Positions 1-7,540 of a stretch of DNA of 51,409 bases are shown here, piece by piece (position 1 is the stretch's first letter; each line of letters opens with the position of its first letter). Below the pieces are notes generated by a model that was not told the origin of the DNA, ran no database searches, and worked only from the letters and a program-made list of their open reading frames with translations. The stretch is from Bacillota bacterium (GTDB lineage Bacteria; Bacillota; Clostridia; Acetivibrionales; DTU013), in the NCBI GenBank assembly GCA_023411645.1, contig JAEYON010000106.1, forward strand, positions 1 to 51,409. The letters run 5' to 3'. The translations under genes were made by a program, and so were the position numbers.

Positions 1-70
1 GGTGCAGGTCAAAGCTAGTGATAAACGGAGATGAAGAATCATATTCATGAGGATTCATGCTTATTCGCAT
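1..70 (-). CDS. Partial 5' end of an unidentified gene running off the left edge
   Basis: On the minus strand an open frame starts at ATG 70 (or at the in-frame ATG 58) and stays open to the window edge. A purine-rich GGGAAGGA lies just before the first ATG and is better spaced for the second. Only about 19-23 residues are visible (MRISMNPHEYDSSSPF...), too few for a family call. The next gene upstream on this strand is the small membrane protein at 153-317, so the two could be cotranscribed. The frame could also be open by chance. Confidence 0.3.
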   Translation of the reverse strand, partial: MRISMNPHEYDSSSPFITSFDLH

Positions 71-152
71 TCCTTCCCTGTATAAATAATTTTCAATTCA
101 ATTATATAGCTTTTAACTTGATCCTGCCATGGTATTTTGGATCATATTCATA

Positions 153-317
153 TTATTCAATATTTGTTCTGCGTTTTCGCTTTCTGGTCTTCCAAATTAT
201 AATTCCAGCCACAGAAATACAGATAATTGCTATAACTGCTATAATACATAGGCTCGAACCTGATGAAATAAAAATCGACGTCGGTCTGTCTGATCCGCCA
301 ATAATTCCTACATCCAT
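153..317 (-). CDS. Small single-pass membrane protein with an IIGGxDxPTxIF motif
   Basis: A 54-residue protein, ATG at 317, preceded by AAAGG about 10 nt upstream. It begins MDVGIIGGSDRPTSIF, continues with a hydrophobic stretch at about residues 24-41 (CIIAVIAIICISVAGIIIW) and ends in a basic tail KTRKRKRR. The N-terminal motif resembles the conserved IGGADGPTxIF segment of the beta subunit of sodium-pumping decarboxylases (OadB/MmdB/GcdB), with Arg replacing the usual Gly. A protein this short cannot be a decarboxylase subunit. The basic tail after the membrane span suggests N-out, C-in topology. Function is unknown. The plus-strand frame over the same DNA reads through the antisense of this gene and is not credible. 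Confidence 0.6.
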   Translation of the reverse strand: MDVGIIGGSDRPTSIFISSGSSLCIIAVIAIICISVAGIIIWKTRKRKRRTNIE

Positions 318-587
318 GAATAATCAACCTTTCATCTCATTTAGGATATCATTGTGGATATAACAATTGCAAGCCATATTGATAATTAATTCTAGAGTCT
401 AACATACTGAATAAAATGCTTGACTTTGTATATAGCAAATGGTAAAGTATGATATAGAAAACAACATAATAATGTGTAGAAAATAATTGCTAATTAGTAA
501 CTAGTCTTTTCTTTTTGATGTTATTCAGATACCTGATCGTGTGAGTACATGTACTATACATACAAAGAACCATATAAAAGAGAGTAG
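318..587. other. AT-rich intergenic region upstream of the LacI-family gene
   Basis: No credible coding frame is seen here. A weak promoter candidate is TTGACT (420-425) with TAAAGT (443-448), 17-bp spacing. The 13-mer AATGTGTAGAAAA at 471-483 recurs at 2582-2594, before the Gfo/Idh gene, and may be a shared regulatory site. No strong terminator is visible. Confidence 0.3.
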
Positions 588-1658
588 ATGATTTTCAATA
601 TGAAAAAAATAAAGCGCTATACAGTTAATGATGTAGCAAAAGCGGCCGGGACTTCCATAACGACAGTTTCAAGAGTAATGAACAGTTCGAAATACCCGGT
701 TTCTGAAGAACTTCGCCAAAAGGTAATGTCGATTGCGGCTGAATTGAATTATTTTCCAAACGCTGCCAAAAAAAAATCTCAACATCCAATTTTAAACGAA
801 ATTGGTGTTATCATTCCGACAATTTCAAATCCATTTTATGCAGCATCTATATTTGGGATACAACAGGAAATACAAAAATATGGGTATAACATTTTATTAT
901 GCGACACTTTACGCTCAGAAGAGAAGGAGCGGGAATACTTACATATGCTTTACAACAAACATGTTAAAGGTGTTATTATATCCGCCGTAGCTAGAGATGG
1001 ACAAAATGTTGCGTATTATGTCGAAAAAGGAATGAACATTATATTGCTCGACCAGCAAATAGATGGTGTGAAGTGTGACAACATACTTTTTGATTATCGT
1101 GAGGGCGCAAGAATAGCAACTGATTATCTGATAAACTCCGGACATCGAAAGATTGCTTATATTACTACTCCAATGACAAAATGGACGCGCAGAGAGATAT
1201 TCAACGGTTATTGTTCGGCGTTAAGACATAATGCTGATTTTGCGCAAGAACCAATATTATTCGAAGCTACTGATGAGCAGGAGGAGAATGAATCAACATA
1301 TGAAAGCATAGTAGGTAAAATGTTAGCCGATCAATTCATTAAGTCAAAATGTGATGCAACAGCCGTTCTCTGTGTAAACGATATGGTGGCTTTCGGTTTT
1401 ATCCAAGGGCTTGCAGAAAATGGGGTGAAGGTCCCGGATAACGTTTCAGTCATTGGAATTGATGATATTTCGTTTTCATCAATTTTTATTCCGGCTCTTA
1501 CCACTGTAAAGAGTTTTGCTTTTGAAATGGGATGCTTTGCAGGGAGAATGCTGGTAGACAGAGCCAATGGTAACGAACCGCTTGAAACCAGCCTTAAATT
1601 TGGACCAAAGTTAATTGAACGGTCATCTGTAAGAAAAATTAATGTAGCTAGCTTTTGA
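588..1658 (+). CDS. LacI-family transcriptional regulator
   Basis: 356 residues, normal LacI/GalR length. Residues about 9-60 form the DNA-binding head: helix-turn-helix (YTVNDVAKAAGTSITTVSRVM) followed by the hinge region ending at LNYFPNAAKKK. The rest is a periplasmic-binding-protein-like effector domain (IGVIIPTISNPFYAASIFGIQQE, ILLDQQ, GHRKIAYITTP, AVLCVNDMVAFGFIQGL, VSVIGIDDI). Such proteins bind a sugar or sugar-like ligand and usually repress neighbouring catabolic genes. ATG 588 is chosen because purine-rich AGAGAG precedes it; ATG 600 is too far from that site. It heads the co-directional cassette that follows and is the obvious candidate regulator of it. The ligand cannot be read from sequence. 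Confidence 0.93.
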   Translation: MIFNMKKIKRYTVNDVAKAAGTSITTVSRVMNSSKYPVSEELRQKVMSIAAELNYFPNAAKKKSQHPILNEIGVIIPTISNPFYAASIFGIQQEIQKYGYNILLCDTLRSEEKEREYLHMLYNKHVKGVIISAVARDGQNVAYYVEKGMNIILLDQQIDGVKCDNILFDYREGARIATDYLINSGHRKIAYITTPMTKWTRREIFNGYCSALRHNADFAQEPILFEATDEQEENESTYESIVGKMLADQFIKSKCDATAVLCVNDMVAFGFIQGLAENGVKVPDNVSVIGIDDISFSSIFIPALTTVKSFAFEMGCFAGRMLVDRANGNEPLETSLKFGPKLIERSSVRKINVASF

Positions 1659-1750
1659 ACAACTAAAAAACCCGTAAATAGAGTTGAAAGGAGGGTAGCT
1701 AACCATCTATGTTTTCGACATTCAAAATATTTATCAAAGGGGAATAACAC

Positions 1751-2518
1751 ATGGGTCGTATAAAAAGTTTTTTGGCCGGTTATTTAATCGTTGAGGTGCT
1801 CGATACAAAAGAGGAGATGGGTTATGCCGCTGCCCTTGATTCTGCAGCTAGGATTAATAAAATTATCGCTTCAAAAGGATCTGTCAATGCAGTATTTGCT
1901 GCGGCTCCCTCGCAAAACGAGTTTTTAGAGCATCTAATAACAATGGATATCGATTGGTCGAAAGTAAATGCATTCCATTTGGACGAGTACATAGGACTAG
2001 ACAAGGATGCTCCTCAAGGCTTTGGGAATTTCCTGTATCGTGCCATATTTAGTAAAGTTAAAATGGCATCTGTAAATTATATTGGCTGTAACAACTCTGA
2101 TCCACAGGCTGCCGCGAAATGTTATTCCGACCTGCTTGAAAAAAACAAACCGGATATCGTGTTTATGGGAATAGGTGAGAATGGTCATCTGGCTTTTAAC
2201 GACCCGCATGTGACCGACTTTGATGATCCTCTCAGAGTAAAGGTGGTTGAGCTTGACAACATATGCAGGACTCAGCAGGTTAATGATGGCTGCTTTAAAT
2301 CGTTGGAAGAGGTCCCCAAATATGCCATCACGCTGACTATATCTACGATTATCGAAATTCCTGAAGCTGTTGTAGTTGTTCCCGGTCCCTCAAAGTCTAA
2401 TGCCATTTATAACACCCTGAACGAAAATATAGCCCCTGCTTGCCCAGCCACAATATTGCGCAGACATAAAAACGCTGTGCTTTATACTGATCGTGAAGGC
2501 GGTTCAAAAGTAATATAA
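1751..2518 (+). CDS. Glucosamine-6-phosphate deaminase-like (NagB/SIS-type) enzyme
   Basis: 255 residues. NagB-family signatures are present: NAFHLDEYIGL at about 78-88 (the Asp of the catalytic region), FMGIGENGHLAFNDPH at about 138-153 (the His-containing active-site loop) and a C-terminal ATILRRHKNAVLY. Family members convert glucosamine-6-phosphate to fructose-6-phosphate plus ammonia, or hydrolyse 6-phosphogluconolactone. The N-terminus diverges from true NagB, and the canonical GHIAFNE loop reads GHLAFND, so a related amino-sugar phosphate may be the substrate. RBS AAAGGGG sits before ATG 1751. The position between a LacI regulator and a Gfo/Idh oxidoreductase suggests cytoplasmic sugar or amino-sugar catabolism. 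The true nagB role is not proven. Confidence 0.85.
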   Translation: MGRIKSFLAGYLIVEVLDTKEEMGYAAALDSAARINKIIASKGSVNAVFAAAPSQNEFLEHLITMDIDWSKVNAFHLDEYIGLDKDAPQGFGNFLYRAIFSKVKMASVNYIGCNNSDPQAAAKCYSDLLEKNKPDIVFMGIGENGHLAFNDPHVTDFDDPLRVKVVELDNICRTQQVNDGCFKSLEEVPKYAITLTISTIIEIPEAVVVVPGPSKSNAIYNTLNENIAPACPATILRRHKNAVLYTDREGGSKVI

Positions 2519-2643
2519 GCATTAATTATTTCTTATTGTTTTACAAGCAGAATGGATAATAACGACAGAAAATTCTTTGAAAATGTGTAGAAAAAAATTA
2601 GTTGCAGTAATTTAATAAAACATTTCGAGGAGGAGTTACACTT

Positions 2644-3717
2644 ATGGAAGACAGGGTTATAAAGGTACTGCTTTTAGGAGCGGCTTTCAGCGGAGATCTT
2701 CATATGGACTCATATTCCAGACTCCGTAATAAAGCTAAAATAGTCGCTATATGTGACCAAAACACCGAACGTATTAAGACGCTTGCCGAAAGGTACGGCA
2801 TTACTGAATACGTTGTCTATACCAACATCGGTGAAGCTATAGAGAAAACAGATTGCGACATAGTAGACATCTGTCTCCCAAACTTTCTACATTGTGAAGC
2901 AGCTCTGCTGGCACTAAAAAAGGGGAGAGATATTATCGTTGAAAAACCGTTCGCTACAACGGTAGAAGATGGACAGAAAATTGTCGACCTGGCCATACAG
3001 GAGAATCGCCATATCTATTATGCCGAGGATTGGCTGTTTGCTCCCGCGATCGTTAGAGCACTGGACATTGTGGCGGAGGGTGCTATTGGGGAAGTTCTTT
3101 ATTCACGTGCAAGAGAATGTCACAACGGCTCTCACAGTCCGTTTGCACAGACCATTGCTTACTGTGGCGGAGGTTGTGTAATTCATCTCGGTGTCCACCC
3201 GATATCATTAATGCTTGCGCAAAAAAATAATGAGTGGACCGAGCTTATGGCTATGACTTCCGGCGGTGGCGAACAAAACTATGTACATAAGAGTATGGAA
3301 GGCGAAGACTGGTCTGCATGTCTGATTAAATTTCTCGATGGGACTACCGCTCTGATTGAATGTAACTACATTACCAAAGGTGGTATGGAGGATATAATTG
3401 ATTTTTGCGGCACTGAGGGCACGATACATATCAACATCAATTTCGAAGGACCAATTAAATGCTTCAGTCTGCCCGGTATGAAATATGTAGTAGAAAAAGC
3501 AGAAGTGACCACTGGTTGGTCGCGTCCGGTTGTGGATGAAAAATTAAATCTCGGTTATGTTGATGAGATAGCTCATTTTATCGAATGTTGTGCTGAAGGA
3601 AAAGAAGCTAAGGTAGGAGTGCGCGGAATTGATGGTCTAGAGGCTATAAAGGTTGTAAATTATATCTATCAATCCGCTAGAGAAGGCAGAAAAATCTTGA
3701 ATCCAAAGTATTCATAG
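2644..3717 (+). CDS. Gfo/Idh/MocA-family oxidoreductase
   Basis: 357 residues, usual length. The N-terminal Rossmann fold has VLLLGAAFSGDLHMDSY in place of the usual GxGxxG, then VAICDQNTERI and DIVDICLPNFLHCEAALLALKKGRDIIVEKPFATTVEDG, which carries the family EKP motif near residue 100. The C-terminal alpha/beta domain contains GGGCVIHLGVHPISLML, a His-rich catalytic region. These enzymes use NAD(P) to oxidise or reduce sugars, inositols or amino sugars. An AGGAGGAG site precedes ATG 2644, and only 21 bp separate it from the next gene, so they are cotranscribed. The exact substrate is unknown. It probably acts on the same compound, or a derivative, as the NagB-like enzyme upstream. Confidence 0.9.
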   Translation: MEDRVIKVLLLGAAFSGDLHMDSYSRLRNKAKIVAICDQNTERIKTLAERYGITEYVVYTNIGEAIEKTDCDIVDICLPNFLHCEAALLALKKGRDIIVEKPFATTVEDGQKIVDLAIQENRHIYYAEDWLFAPAIVRALDIVAEGAIGEVLYSRARECHNGSHSPFAQTIAYCGGGCVIHLGVHPISLMLAQKNNEWTELMAMTSGGGEQNYVHKSMEGEDWSACLIKFLDGTTALIECNYITKGGMEDIIDFCGTEGTIHININFEGPIKCFSLPGMKYVVEKAEVTTGWSRPVVDEKLNLGYVDEIAHFIECCAEGKEAKVGVRGIDGLEAIKVVNYIYQSAREGRKILNPKYS

Positions 3718-3738
3718 ATAGAAGGAGGACTATAACCG

Positions 3739-6144
3739 ATGGAGCAAAATTATTATTTACCTGTGAAAGTGGCAGGAGTAGAATTTAAAAATCCGTTTTA
3801 TGTAGCATCCGGACCAACTGTTAAAACAGTTCAACAACTGCTGGCTATTGAGAAAGCCGGTTGGGGCGCTGCCTGTTTAAAACAAATCGACGATCCGGCG
3901 CCTTATATTAATGGTGTTCCAAGATATGCAGTTTTTGATCAGTATAATGCCCTTGCATTTACAACTGAAAAGCGACTAGTATGTGAAGATGGACTGAAAA
4001 TTGTTAGAGATGCAAAAAAGGTGTTGACAGATCTTGTACTGATGGCAAATATCGCTTATGTAGGTGAAGATGGAATTCCCGGATGGGTGAACATGGCTAA
4101 GAAGTTTGAGGATGCCGGTGTGGATATTATTGAGCTCAACATGTGCTGCCCGAATATGTCCTTCAATGAGCAGCTTACTCAAGGTGATGAGGACGCCATT
4201 GCAAAAAAGACAGGTGCAAGCCTTGGACAGAATGCTCAGGCAGTGGCTCAAATTGTCACTGCAATAAAAAAGGCAATTTCCATTCCACTATTTGTAAAGC
4301 TAACACCTGAAGGCGGCCAGATAGCAAACATATCAAAAGTCCTCTTTGAAGCAGGTGCAGATGTTGTAGGAGGGACGGCAAATCGTTTGGGCGTACCTCC
4401 ATTTGATCTGGAGAACCCGGGAAAGGCAATTTATCACCTACAGGATGAAATCAGCATGTCATGTTTTTCCGGAGGTTGGCTTAAGCCGTTGGCGCAAAGG
4501 GATACTTATGAAATACGTAAAGTTTGCGGTAAGGATGCTGTTATTGCGGCTGCAGGAGGAATTCGTAACGCAGTGGATGCAATTGAGATGGCTATGTGCG
4601 GTGCCGATTTAATTGGTATTTGTACAGAAACGTTGATGAATGGATATAATTTTATAGGAGAAGTTATTTCAGACACACGGAACTGGCTTTCAGCACATGG
4701 ATATAAAAGTCTGCGTGACGTACGCGATATAGTTGTACCGCAGTTTCGCTCTGCTACAGAATTAGTAAAACATGCCGGTTTTGCACGCGTTGTAGAACCA
4801 TCGCTCTCCGCTCCTTGCAAGGCTGCTTGTCCGGCTGGCATGCCTGTACAAACTATTATGAAAAAATTATCAGAGGGCAGAAATGATGAGGCTTTCGAGG
4901 CTCTGTTAACTGCTGGTCCGCAACAGGAGCTTTGTGGGTATCTGTGTGATGCACCATGTGAAAAAGCATGTATTAAAGGCAGGCAGACTGTCAACATTTC
5001 AATAAAGGATATTGAACGGTTTACGGGTGCAAAGCTGAGAGATAAAGGTAATAAACAAATTTTCAAAAAAGCGGCTTCAAATGGAAGGCGGGTAGCTATT
5101 ACCTCACAGAGTGTGGCGGGAAGTGCCTGCGCGTTCGAGCTGTTAAAAGCCGGTTACGATGTCGACATATACGAAGGCGAAAAAGATATTTTCAATATGC
5201 TCTCATCTGACAGACTTCCGGTGGAGGTTCTCGAGGGTACTAAAACCGTTTTGACACACTTAGGAGCGAAACTAGAGAGTTCATCCGGCGATTTGAAAGA
5301 ACTTGCTTTAACCTATGATGCAGTTTATAATCCTGCAAAATTTTTCTCCGGACCTTGTAGTGTTCAAGGTGCTATCTCCATTTATGATTTTCTTCAAGCT
5401 GAAAATACTGCGGGCAGGACGATTGTCGTTGGCGATGGTTTTATGGCTGCTGAAGCTGCTAGGGCGGCCGTTTCAGCGGGCAGTGAGGCCGTGGTAATTT
5501 CGGCGGCTGCAACACCGTCGAGCTTCCTTTCGAGGCTTAAGGATGAGGGCATTCAAGTCATTACAGGTGTCACTGATTTAGTTAGAAATGATAAAGAGTT
5601 GACGTTTAAGCAAAATAGTTTAGGCCTTAGCCTTAGCATCGGCTGCGATACAATAGTGAATGCGCGTGAAGATTATGAAACAGATGGAAATATTGCACCA
5701 AATGTATTCACAGACATAGCTCCAGTTCTGTCCCCTGCAAAACTGATTGCTTGCGGCAGATACGCCGCGGCTGCGATAGATAAATTATTCTTCGGCGAAA
5801 AAATCACGATACAACATGTAGAGCGCTCACTGGTTGTAAAAGCACAGGATGTGCTTGCCCGCAGCAAATACAACCCAAATGAAAAAGCTGTGCGGTTAAA
5901 GACTACAAAACCTCAGGAGCTTTACACAGACGAGCAAGCAGCAGCCGAGGCGGAAAGATGTTTACGATGTGGCTGCGGAGAGGGCTGTGACCTCTGTCAT
6001 AAGCTCTGCTGTGAATTCGCTGTTTCTCTGGATGACAAACAAGAAATTATAATTGACATTGAAAAGTGTGTTGCATGTGGTATGTGCTACAATCGTTGCC
6101 CAAACAATAACATTGAAATAATCTGTACCGACAAAATTATATAA
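3739..6144 (+). CDS. Dihydropyrimidine-dehydrogenase-type FMN domain fused to a degenerate GltD-like domain and ferredoxin clusters
   Basis: 801 residues. Residues about 5-335 are a class-1 dihydroorotate/dihydropyrimidine dehydrogenase TIM barrel. It has the catalytic loop IIELNMCCPN (Cys137 aligns with the catalytic Cys of DHODA and DPD), IPLFVKLTPEGG and VIAAAGGIRN. Residues about 350-430 are the Cys-rich helical domain of GltD/DPD (CKAACPAGMPV, LCGYLCDAPCEKAC). Residues about 450-725 resemble the FAD/NADPH domains, but the FAD GxGxxG reads TSQSVAG, the usual ATGA reads NPAKF and the C-terminal GGD reads DIA. The second dinucleotide site (VVGDGFMAAEAARAA) is kept. The C-terminus carries CxxCxCxxxC and CVACGMCYNRCP clusters. 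The domain order is PreA-like first, opposite to mammalian DPD. FMN- and Fe-S-dependent redox chemistry is likely; the substrate is unknown. It is tightly linked to the upstream dehydrogenase (RBS GAAGGAGG). Confidence 0.85.
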   Translation: MEQNYYLPVKVAGVEFKNPFYVASGPTVKTVQQLLAIEKAGWGAACLKQIDDPAPYINGVPRYAVFDQYNALAFTTEKRLVCEDGLKIVRDAKKVLTDLVLMANIAYVGEDGIPGWVNMAKKFEDAGVDIIELNMCCPNMSFNEQLTQGDEDAIAKKTGASLGQNAQAVAQIVTAIKKAISIPLFVKLTPEGGQIANISKVLFEAGADVVGGTANRLGVPPFDLENPGKAIYHLQDEISMSCFSGGWLKPLAQRDTYEIRKVCGKDAVIAAAGGIRNAVDAIEMAMCGADLIGICTETLMNGYNFIGEVISDTRNWLSAHGYKSLRDVRDIVVPQFRSATELVKHAGFARVVEPSLSAPCKAACPAGMPVQTIMKKLSEGRNDEAFEALLTAGPQQELCGYLCDAPCEKACIKGRQTVNISIKDIERFTGAKLRDKGNKQIFKKAASNGRRVAITSQSVAGSACAFELLKAGYDVDIYEGEKDIFNMLSSDRLPVEVLEGTKTVLTHLGAKLESSSGDLKELALTYDAVYNPAKFFSGPCSVQGAISIYDFLQAENTAGRTIVVGDGFMAAEAARAAVSAGSEAVVISAAATPSSFLSRLKDEGIQVITGVTDLVRNDKELTFKQNSLGLSLSIGCDTIVNAREDYETDGNIAPNVFTDIAPVLSPAKLIACGRYAAAAIDKLFFGEKITIQHVERSLVVKAQDVLARSKYNPNEKAVRLKTTKPQELYTDEQAAAEAERCLRCGCGEGCDLCHKLCCEFAVSLDDKQEIIIDIEKCVACGMCYNRCPNNNIEIICTDKII

Positions 6145-6195
6145 TCGGAGATTTTTATTATCAGATTCGCTTCACTCCCAGAACTTGATTTATTA

Positions 6196-6224
6196 CCGCA
6201 AATACTACTATGGAGTATTTGCGG
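6196..6224 (+). repeat. Intercistronic hairpin upstream of the binding-protein gene
   Basis: Perfect 11-bp inverted repeat CCGCAAATACT (6196-6206) and AGTATTTGCGG (6214-6224) with a 7-nt loop. No T-tract follows, so it is more likely an mRNA stability or processing element than a terminator. It separates the enzyme genes from the transporter genes. Confidence 0.6.
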
Positions 6225-6271
6225 GGGGATAAATAATATCTAAGCAAATATTTTTAAAGGGGATGAATCAT

Positions 6272-7441
6272 ATGAAAAGGAAGATTAGTTTGGCTGTGTT
6301 AGTTGCAATGTTGTTGATTTTTACCAGTGCTTGCTCAGTAGGCAAGGGAGGTGCTTCAGCAAAAGAGATCGTTATCGGTTCAATTCAAGATTTGTCAGGG
6401 CCTGGTTCTGTTTATGGAAATTCAATGCAAAGGGGGGCGGAACTTGCTGTTGAAGAGATTAATGCAAAAGGGGGAATAAACGGTAAAAAGATTAAGCTTG
6501 TTCCATATGATATTAAAGGCAGCACAGAGCAGGCTATAACATCATACGAAAGACTTGCCAATGTTGACAAAGCAGTTGCCATCGTGGGACCACCTTTGAG
6601 CAATGTTGGTCTTGCCTGTATTCCAATTTCAAATTCAACAAAAGTTCCAATTGTAGGGGGGTTTGGGTTAATACCTTGTTTGGTAGATGAAAACGGCGAT
6701 CCAAATCCTTACATGTTCCTTGCACAGGCATCGGCTTCTTATACAGGATCAGTAACTGCAGAATACGCCATGAAAGAGCTTGGACACAAATCATTTGCAA
6801 TATTAGTCAGACAAGATCATGCATGGGAGCTTGAGGCTGCTAATCACTTTATTAAATATGTTGAGGATAATGGCGGAACAATTACTACAAAACAGTTCTG
6901 CACCGTAAATGATAAAAATTACAATGTGCAGATAACTAAGATGATTGAAAGTAATCCTGATATGCTTTCGAGCTGGTTGTCTTCAGACGGGCAAGTTGTA
7001 TTTGTGCAGCAACTGAATCAGATTGGCTCCACTCTCCCTATCGCCGGAAGCAACGATTTGGCGGCTCCTTTTGCTACCATGCTTCCTGACCCGAAGATTG
7101 CTAACGACATTTACTTTGCCGGCACTATGGATTTGGATGATCCTGCAGTTCAATCTATTAGAGAAGCTTATAAGAAAAAATTCAATGAAGAGCCTGATCA
7201 AAAATCATATATCGGCTATGATGAAGTCAATATCATTGCCCAAGCTATTATAAAAAATGGTAACAAGGCAGACAGTGCATCTATTAGAGATTCATTAGAG
7301 AAGAATACTGTGGACTTTCAAGGAGCGCAAGGGACTTTTACAATTGACGCTAAAACTCATATGCCAACCGGTTTATCTCTTATTATGACCAAGATTGAAA
7401 ATGGAGAGTATGTGAAGCTTACCAAATACTCAAAGGATTAA
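6272..7441 (+). CDS. LIV-type ABC transporter substrate-binding lipoprotein
   Basis: 389 residues from ATG 6272, chosen because AAAGGGG (6256-6262) lies 9 nt upstream; ATG 6263 would touch the RBS. A lipoprotein signal peptide (KRKISLAVLVAMLLIFTSAC) places the lipid-modified Cys at residue 21. The mature part is a Leu/Ile/Val-binding-protein fold (Peripla_BP_6): IVIGSIQDLSGPGSVYGNSMQRGAELAVEEIN, VDKAVAIVGPPLSNVG, EPDQKSYIGYDEVNIIAQAI. The family binds branched-chain amino acids but also amides, urea, aromatic compounds and nucleobase-like ligands. Its place next to a LacI-regulated enzyme cassette suggests that it delivers that pathway's substrate rather than leucine. Hairpins on both sides suggest extra mRNA stability. 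Confidence 0.92.
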   Translation: MKRKISLAVLVAMLLIFTSACSVGKGGASAKEIVIGSIQDLSGPGSVYGNSMQRGAELAVEEINAKGGINGKKIKLVPYDIKGSTEQAITSYERLANVDKAVAIVGPPLSNVGLACIPISNSTKVPIVGGFGLIPCLVDENGDPNPYMFLAQASASYTGSVTAEYAMKELGHKSFAILVRQDHAWELEAANHFIKYVEDNGGTITTKQFCTVNDKNYNVQITKMIESNPDMLSSWLSSDGQVVFVQQLNQIGSTLPIAGSNDLAAPFATMLPDPKIANDIYFAGTMDLDDPAVQSIREAYKKKFNEEPDQKSYIGYDEVNIIAQAIIKNGNKADSASIRDSLEKNTVDFQGAQGTFTIDAKTHMPTGLSLIMTKIENGEYVKLTKYSKD

Positions 7442-7470
7442 TAATACGGAGCAAGGTAAAGATTACTCTT

Positions 7471-7508
7471 TCTATGCTGCACCTGTTTTAGGATAGGTGC
7501 AGCATAGA
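7471..7508 (+). repeat. Strong intercistronic hairpin after the binding-protein gene
   Basis: Perfect 14-bp inverted repeat: TCTATGCTGCACCT (7471-7484) and AGGTGCAGCATAGA (7495-7508), loop 10 nt. There is no poly-T run, so full termination is unlikely. Such stem-loops after binding-protein genes commonly block 3' decay or partly attenuate, giving more binding protein than permease. Confidence 0.7.
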
Positions 7509-7540
7509 GCTTATAAAAAGTAAAAGATAGGGGTTATAAT

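Noticed and set aside
31..363. Plus-strand open frame at the left edge
   Set aside because: It is antisense to the small membrane-protein gene, has no RBS and its product has no recognisable domain.
4138..4155. Idea that the DPD-like enzyme lacks its catalytic cysteine
   Set aside because: Aligning N-x-x-C-P-N to the known DHODA/DPD loop shows the catalytic Cys is kept (C137); a first alignment to the later GQ loop was wrong.
4506..5066. Long minus-strand frame inside the fusion oxidoreductase
   Set aside because: It is a shadow of the plus-strand gene, with no RBS; the plus frame has clear family motifs.
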